A DNA stretch of 8,364 bases, taken from positions 1-8,364 of the forward strand of contig DATBFY010000087.1 of NCBI GenBank assembly GCA_036558265.1, read 5' to 3'. The notes below the pieces were generated by a model that had not been told where the DNA came from, did not search any database, and was given only the letters and a program-made list of their open reading frames with translations. Shown in pieces: positions 5,055-8,364 of this stretch. This stretch comes from RYN-433 sp036558265 (lineage in GTDB: Bacteria > Planctomycetota > Phycisphaerae > Tepidisphaerales > Tepidisphaeraceae). A program made the translations under genes and the position numbers. Positions within the stretch are counted from its first letter, which is position 1. Each line of letters starts with the position of its first letter.

Positions 5055-5957
5055 ATGCCCCACACTTGGTCCGGTGTCTTCCCCGCGGTCACCACCCAGT
5101 TTCACGCCGATCACTCGGTCGACCTCAAGGCCACGGCCCAGCACATCGAGGCGCTCATCCAGAGCGGCGTCAGCGGGTTGGTCATGCTCGGCTCCCTGGG
5201 CGAAAACGTCACGCTCGAACCCCAGGAGAAGCGCAACGTCATCGACACGACCATCCGCGTCGCCAATGGACGCGTGCCGGTGCTCAGCGGCGTCGCCGAG
5301 ACCACCACCGCCGCCTGCGTCCGCTACGTCCGCGAAATGGAAAAGCTGGGCGCCAGCGGCGTCATGGTCCTGCCCGCCATGGTCTACAAATCCGACCCGC
5401 GCGAGACGATCGCCCACTTCCGCACCGTCGCCCGAGCCACCGGCCTGCCGATCCTCGTTTACAACAACCCCGTCTCCTACGGCGTGGACATCACCCCCCG
5501 CATGTTCGCCCAGCTCGCCGATGAGAAGAACCTGGTCGCCATCAAGGAATCCTCCGCCGACGTCCGCCGCATCACCGACCTGATCAACCAGGTCGGCGAC
5601 CGCTACACGATCTTCACCGGCGTGGACGACCTGGCGCTCGAAAGCATCATGCTGGGCGCCAGGGGCTGGATCGCGGGCCTCGTCAACGCCTTCCCCGCCG
5701 AGAACCAGCACCTCTGGAACCTCGCCACCGCCGGCAAGTGGGACCAAGCGCGCGAGATTTATCGGTGGTTTATGCCGTTGCTGCACCTGGATACGCATGT
5801 GAAGTTCGTCCAGTACATCAAGCTGGCCGTGCAGGAGTGCGGTCTGGGGTCGGAGCGGGTGCGTCCGCCGCGGTTGCCGCTCGAGGGAGCCGAGCGCGAG
5901 GCGGTGCTCAAGATCATCCATGAAGGCATCCAAACGCGCCCGAAGGTGCCGCGATGA
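5055..5957 (+). CDS. DapA-family lyase, probable 1-pyrroline-4-hydroxy-2-carboxylate deaminase
   Basis: A 300-residue TIM-barrel class I aldolase of the DHDPS/N-acetylneuraminate lyase family. The Schiff-base lysine is K164 in VAIKESSAD and the proton-relay tyrosine is Y136 in LVYNNPVSYG. The carboxylate-binding GTTGE loop of true DHDPS reads G46-S-L-G-E50 here. Losing the second Thr argues against lysine biosynthesis and for a catabolic member. The downstream 4-hydroxyproline epimerase and D-amino-acid oxidoreductase point to the deaminase that converts 1-pyrroline-4-hydroxy-2-carboxylate to alpha-ketoglutarate semialdehyde and ammonia. This is a context-based call. The ATG at 5055 has a strong AAGGGAAGGA site, and the stop overlaps the next gene's ATG by 4 bp (ATGA), so translation is likely coupled. 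After about base 5755 the codons switch from C-ending to G-ending. Confidence 0.85.
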   Translation: MPHTWSGVFPAVTTQFHADHSVDLKATAQHIEALIQSGVSGLVMLGSLGENVTLEPQEKRNVIDTTIRVANGRVPVLSGVAETTTAACVRYVREMEKLGASGVMVLPAMVYKSDPRETIAHFRTVARATGLPILVYNNPVSYGVDITPRMFAQLADEKNLVAIKESSADVRRITDLINQVGDRYTIFTGVDDLALESIMLGARGWIAGLVNAFPAENQHLWNLATAGKWDQAREIYRWFMPLLHLDTHVKFVQYIKLAVQECGLGSERVRPPRLPLEGAEREAVLKIIHEGIQTRPKVPR

Positions 5958-6889
5958 GGGTCGGGGTGATCGATTCCCACACGGGCGGCGAGCCGACCCG
6001 GTTGGTCATCTCGGGCGGTCCGGATCTGGGGGGTGGGAGCGTGGCGGAGCGCCTCCGGGTACTGCGCGAACAATACGACGCCTTCCGATCCGCGGTTGTG
6101 AACGAGCCGCGCGGGTCGGACGTGATGGTCGGGGCGCTGCTGGTGCCGCCCAGCGATCCATCGTGCTCGGCGGGGGTCATCTTCTTCAATAATGTGGGCT
6201 ATCTGGGCATGTGCGGCCATGGGACGATCGGGCTGGTGGCGACGCTGGCATACATGGAGCGGATCGAGCCCGGCGAGCACCGCATCGAGACGCCGGTCGG
6301 CCTCGTCACGGCGCGGCTGCATGATGACGACCAGGTTTCTGTTCAGAACGTGCCCAGCTACCGGCTGGCCAAGGGGTTGCGGGTGGAAGTGCCTGGACAT
6401 GGCCTGATCACCGGCGATGTCGCCTGGGGAGGCAACTGGTTTTTCCTTGTCGAGGATCACGGGCAGGTGCTGGAGCTGCCCAACGTCGAGCGTCTGACCG
6501 ATTTCACCTGGCGGGTGCGGCAGGCACTGGTGCGGCAAGGAATCACCGGTCGCGACGGCGCGGAAATCGACCACATCGAGCTGTTTGCCCCGGCAAAAAA
6601 GCAGGGGGTCAATTCCCGTAACTTTGTCCTCTGCCCCGGAAAAGCCTACGACCGCTCGCCGTGCGGCACCGGCACCAGCGCCAAACTGGCGTGCCTCTTC
6701 GCGGACGGCAAGCTCAAGGAAGGAGAAACCTGGCGCCAGGAAAGCATCGTCGGCAGCGTGTTCGACGGGTCAATTCGTCGCGTCGGCGACGACCTGATCC
6801 CGACGATAAAAGGATCCGCGTACATCACGGGCGAGACGACGTTGATCTTCGACCCGCGCGACCCCTTCCGGGACGGCATCCGGTCATGA
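5954..6889 (+). CDS. 4-hydroxyproline 2-epimerase (proline racemase family)
   Basis: A 311-residue cytoplasmic, cofactor-free epimerase that interconverts trans-4-hydroxy-L-proline and cis-4-hydroxy-D-proline. The opening VIDSHTGGEPTRLV is the family N-terminal signature. Both catalytic cysteines are present: C87 in MCGHGT and C237 in SPCGTGTSA. Two cysteines fit the racemase/epimerase group and exclude trans-3-hydroxy-L-proline dehydratases, which have Thr at one position. Length is normal. Proline racemase proper is a possible alternative, but the neighbouring deaminase, FAD oxidoreductase and 2Fe-2S subunit are the usual partners of the hydroxyproline enzyme. It overlaps the genes on each side by 4 bp, the middle of a tight operon. 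Confidence 0.9.
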   Translation: MRVGVIDSHTGGEPTRLVISGGPDLGGGSVAERLRVLREQYDAFRSAVVNEPRGSDVMVGALLVPPSDPSCSAGVIFFNNVGYLGMCGHGTIGLVATLAYMERIEPGEHRIETPVGLVTARLHDDDQVSVQNVPSYRLAKGLRVEVPGHGLITGDVAWGGNWFFLVEDHGQVLELPNVERLTDFTWRVRQALVRQGITGRDGAEIDHIELFAPAKKQGVNSRNFVLCPGKAYDRSPCGTGTSAKLACLFADGKLKEGETWRQESIVGSVFDGSIRRVGDDLIPTIKGSAYITGETTLIFDPRDPFRDGIRS

Positions 6890-7965
6890 GCCAGCGCACC
6901 GCCGACGTCGTGATCGTCGGGGCGGGCATCGTCGGCGCCGCCTGCGCCGCCTCGCTGGCGGCGGAAGGTTTGAGCGTCACCGTCGTGGAGGCGATAGGGG
7001 TGGGAACGGGGGTGACAGCGGCAGGAATGGGGCACCTGGTCGTCATGGACGACTCGGAAGCCCAGTTCGCCCTAACCCGTTATTCGCTCGAGCTTTGGAA
7101 GCAGCTCGCCGACGAACTGCCCGCCGACGTCGAGCTGGATCGCTGCGGCACGCTCTGGGTCGCGGCCGACGAGGACGAGATGCAGGCCGTCCGCCGGAAA
7201 CACAAGTTCTACGTGGAACACGGCGTAGCGACGGAAATCCTGGACCACAAACAACTAGCCGAGGCCGAGCCGAACCTTCGGCCGGGCCTGGCAGGCGCCC
7301 TGCGCGTTCCGGGCGACTGCGTCGTCTACCCCCCCACCGCCGCGCGCTGGCTGATGGACCGAGCGATAGCGCGCGGGGCGCAACTGGTGGCAGGCGAGGT
7401 GATCGAGCTATCCGGCGGCCACGCGCGGCTACGGGATGGCACGGTCTTGTCGGCGGCGTACACGGTGAATGCTGCGGGGATCGGGTCGCCGCGATTGACG
7501 CCGGGGATCGAGGTGAGGCCGCGCAAGGGGCACCTGGTGATCACGGATCGGTATCCGGGATTCGTGCGGCATCAACTGGTTGAGCTGGGATATCTCAAGA
7601 GCGCCCACGGCACGGCGGCGGATTCGGTGGCGTTCAACGTGCAGCCGCGGAAGACCGGGCAGCTTCTGATCGGCTCGTCGCGGCAGTACGGGAGCGAAGA
7701 CCCGGCCATCGATCACGCGATCCTTGGGCGGATGATCGAGCGGGCGGTCGAGTACATGCCGGGGTTGGCGGGATTGAGCGCGATAAGGGCGTGGACGGGT
7801 TTTCGACCGAGCACGCCGGACAAGCTGCCGCTGATCGGACCGAGCGAGGCGGATGGGCGATTGATCCTGGCGAGCGGGCATGAGGGGCTGGGGATCACGA
7901 CGTCGCTGGGGACGGGGCGCCGTGTAGCGGACAACGTCGTGGGACGGATGCAGCCTAAGGCGTAG
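6886..7965 (+). CDS. FAD-dependent oxidoreductase, probable D-hydroxyproline dehydrogenase subunit
   Basis: A 359-residue DAO-family (DadA/SoxB-like) flavoenzyme. The Rossmann motif VVIVGAGIVG (GAGIVG at 12-17) is followed by E35, which binds the FAD ribose, then AAGMGHLV. The C-terminal FAD motif is visible in PDKLPLIGP and LILASGHEGLGITTSLGTG. It probably oxidises cis-4-hydroxy-D-proline to 1-pyrroline-4-hydroxy-2-carboxylate. The start ATG at 6886 overlaps the epimerase stop by 4 bp; the longer open frame from 6661 is only read-through of that gene. At 359 residues it is nearer to the beta subunit of heteromeric D-hydroxyproline dehydrogenases (SoxB/OoxB-like) than to the longer membrane-linked DadA type, and the 2Fe-2S subunit downstream agrees. 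Sarcosine or another D-amino acid is an alternative substrate. From about 7430 the codons become strongly G-ending. Confidence 0.85.
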   Translation: MSQRTADVVIVGAGIVGAACAASLAAEGLSVTVVEAIGVGTGVTAAGMGHLVVMDDSEAQFALTRYSLELWKQLADELPADVELDRCGTLWVAADEDEMQAVRRKHKFYVEHGVATEILDHKQLAEAEPNLRPGLAGALRVPGDCVVYPPTAARWLMDRAIARGAQLVAGEVIELSGGHARLRDGTVLSAAYTVNAAGIGSPRLTPGIEVRPRKGHLVITDRYPGFVRHQLVELGYLKSAHGTAADSVAFNVQPRKTGQLLIGSSRQYGSEDPAIDHAILGRMIERAVEYMPGLAGLSAIRAWTGFRPSTPDKLPLIGPSEADGRLILASGHEGLGITTSLGTGRRVADNVVGRMQPKA

Positions 7966-8066
7966 TCGGACGTCGCCCTCAGCGGCCGCTGCGCGTAGGC
8001 GGGAGCACCTGCAGGGCGATTTGGGGGGCGATAGAATTCTGCCGCCCCTGCCGTGCCGGGGCTCGT

Positions 8067-8081
8067 GCCCTGCGGGCTTTT
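8067..8081 (+). terminator. Weak terminator-like hairpin with TTTT
   Basis: GCCC (8067-8070), loop TGC, GGGC (8074-8077), then TTTT. The 4-bp stem is too short to be convincing, and an overlapping GGGC-TCGT-GCCC stem competes with it. Given the 2Fe-2S gene downstream, it may give partial termination at most. Confidence 0.25.
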
Positions 8082-8084
8082 GTA

Positions 8085-8104
8085 CCCCGGGCTTACGCCC
8101 GGGG
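8085..8104. repeat. Palindromic repeat CCCCGGGC-TTAC-GCCCGGGG within the operon gap
   Basis: A perfect 8-bp stem (8085-8092 with 8097-8104) around a TTAC loop. Its look, a GC-rich palindrome with a fixed loop, is typical of dispersed palindromic repeats in planctomycete-like intergenic DNA. It lies in the 268-bp gap 7966-8233, which holds no gene I can support; a 68-codon open frame there has no recognisable features. The gap splits the flavoprotein gene from its probable 2Fe-2S partner. Confidence 0.65.
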
Positions 8105-8219
8105 CTATTCTCTGGCGCCGCTCCGCGGCTGGGGGCCGGGAACGTTGACGCTGGACCAGAGCCGATTGAAGATGAGCTTGCGAACGGAGACCGGCGCATC
8201 GGCCGGCATGATGGGCCGG

Positions 8220-8224
8220 GGAGG
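8220..8224 (+). promoter_or_regulatory. Ribosome-binding site GGAGG for the GTG-start 2Fe-2S gene
   Basis: GGAGG lies 9 nt upstream of the GTG at 8234. This is the strongest Shine-Dalgarno match in the window and fixes the start of the truncated last gene. Confidence 0.75.
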
Positions 8225-8233
8225 TGAAGGCTG

Positions 8234-8364
8234 GTGCGTGACGGGATTCTACTTCGGATAAACGGGCGCCCCATACACGTGGAGGCGGGCACCACCGTCG
8301 CCGCCGCGGTTGTCAGCGCGGGCGTTGTCGCGTTCAGGAGATCCGTCACCGGCCAGCCGCGCGG
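8234..8364 (+). CDS. Small 2Fe-2S subunit of D-hydroxyproline dehydrogenase (3' end outside window)
   Basis: Forty-three codons are visible from a GTG start with a strong GGAGG site. The peptide begins MRDGILLRINGRPIHVEAG, continues TTVAAAVVSAGV and ends near RRSVTGQPR. This is the N-terminal part of the small (about 90-110 aa) ferredoxin-like 2Fe-2S protein found with OoxB/HcnC-like flavoproteins in hydroxyproline and opine dehydrogenases. In that family the RRSVTGQPRG stretch comes just before the cysteine motif, which lies beyond the window, so cluster binding cannot be seen directly. It likely carries electrons from the FAD subunit encoded at 6886-7965. A further, larger alpha subunit gene is expected downstream by analogy, but is not in view. 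Confidence 0.8.
   Translation, partial: MRDGILLRINGRPIHVEAGTTVAAAVVSAGVVAFRRSVTGQPR

Noticed and set aside
5025..5933. 302-codon open frame antisense to the DapA-like gene
   Set aside because: Same shadow effect; the enzyme on the plus strand has its catalytic residues and ribosome-binding site.
6661..6885. 75-residue extension of the FAD oxidoreductase
   Set aside because: It lies wholly inside the epimerase gene in another frame; the ATGA overlap at 6886 is the natural start.
8021..8227. 68-codon open frame in the gap before the 2Fe-2S gene
   Set aside because: It runs through the palindrome, has no ribosome-binding site or recognisable motif, and is Gly/Pro/Arg-rich as expected from GC-rich noncoding DNA.
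7429..8349. 306-codon minus-strand frame over the flavoprotein gene end and gap
   Set aside because: Arg/Pro/Ser-rich translation without any motif; it crosses the palindrome and the true 2Fe-2S start.

Overview
The window is GC-rich and densely coding, and its style suggests a Planctomycetota-type bacterium, perhaps Phycisphaerae. The pointers are strong use of C- or G-ending codons, a stand-alone Ser/Thr kinase beside a SprT-like metalloprotease, short palindromic elements in the gaps, and C/T-rich 7-8 bp degenerate tandem repeats near gene ends. The taxonomy is an inference from style, not from a marker gene.

Region 1 (1-2648) holds pyrimidine-synthesis genes. The 3' part of pyrK, the FAD/2Fe-2S electron-transfer subunit of class 1B dihydroorotate dehydrogenase, ends at 574. 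The catalytic subunit pyrD lies at 1692-2648. Between them sit a small ABM-domain protein (622-912) and a MarR-type repressor on the opposite strand (916-1455). These two are convergent and only 3 bp apart. A 236-bp divergent control region (1456-1691) separates marR from pyrD and holds a perfect palindrome, a -10-like box and a leader hairpin. A strong hairpin overlaps the pyrD stop codon.

Region 2 (2649-4846) follows a C/T-rich octamer repeat and a perfect DnaA-box sequence. It is a two-gene unit: a compact non-RD protein kinase (286 aa) and, 7 bp later, a 385-aa protein with a SprT-like zinc protease domain at its C-terminus. I recognise the domains but not the pathway. This pair is the best candidate for an undescribed system.

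Region 3 (5055-8364) is a hydroxyproline catabolic operon. It encodes a DapA-family lyase/deaminase, a proline-racemase-family 4-hydroxyproline 2-epimerase and a DadA/SoxB-like FAD oxidoreductase, joined by 4-bp ATGA overlaps. After a 268-bp gap carrying a palindrome comes the GTG start of a small 2Fe-2S subunit that runs off the window. Together they fit trans-4-hydroxy-L-proline -> cis-4-hydroxy-D-proline -> 1-pyrroline-4-hydroxy-2-carboxylate -> alpha-ketoglutarate semialdehyde. The final dehydrogenase is not in view.

The gap before region 3 (4847-5054) holds a long interrupted inverted repeat of the REP type, itself bracketed by 11-bp direct repeats. I saw no rRNA, tRNA, CRISPR array, transposase or prophage gene.
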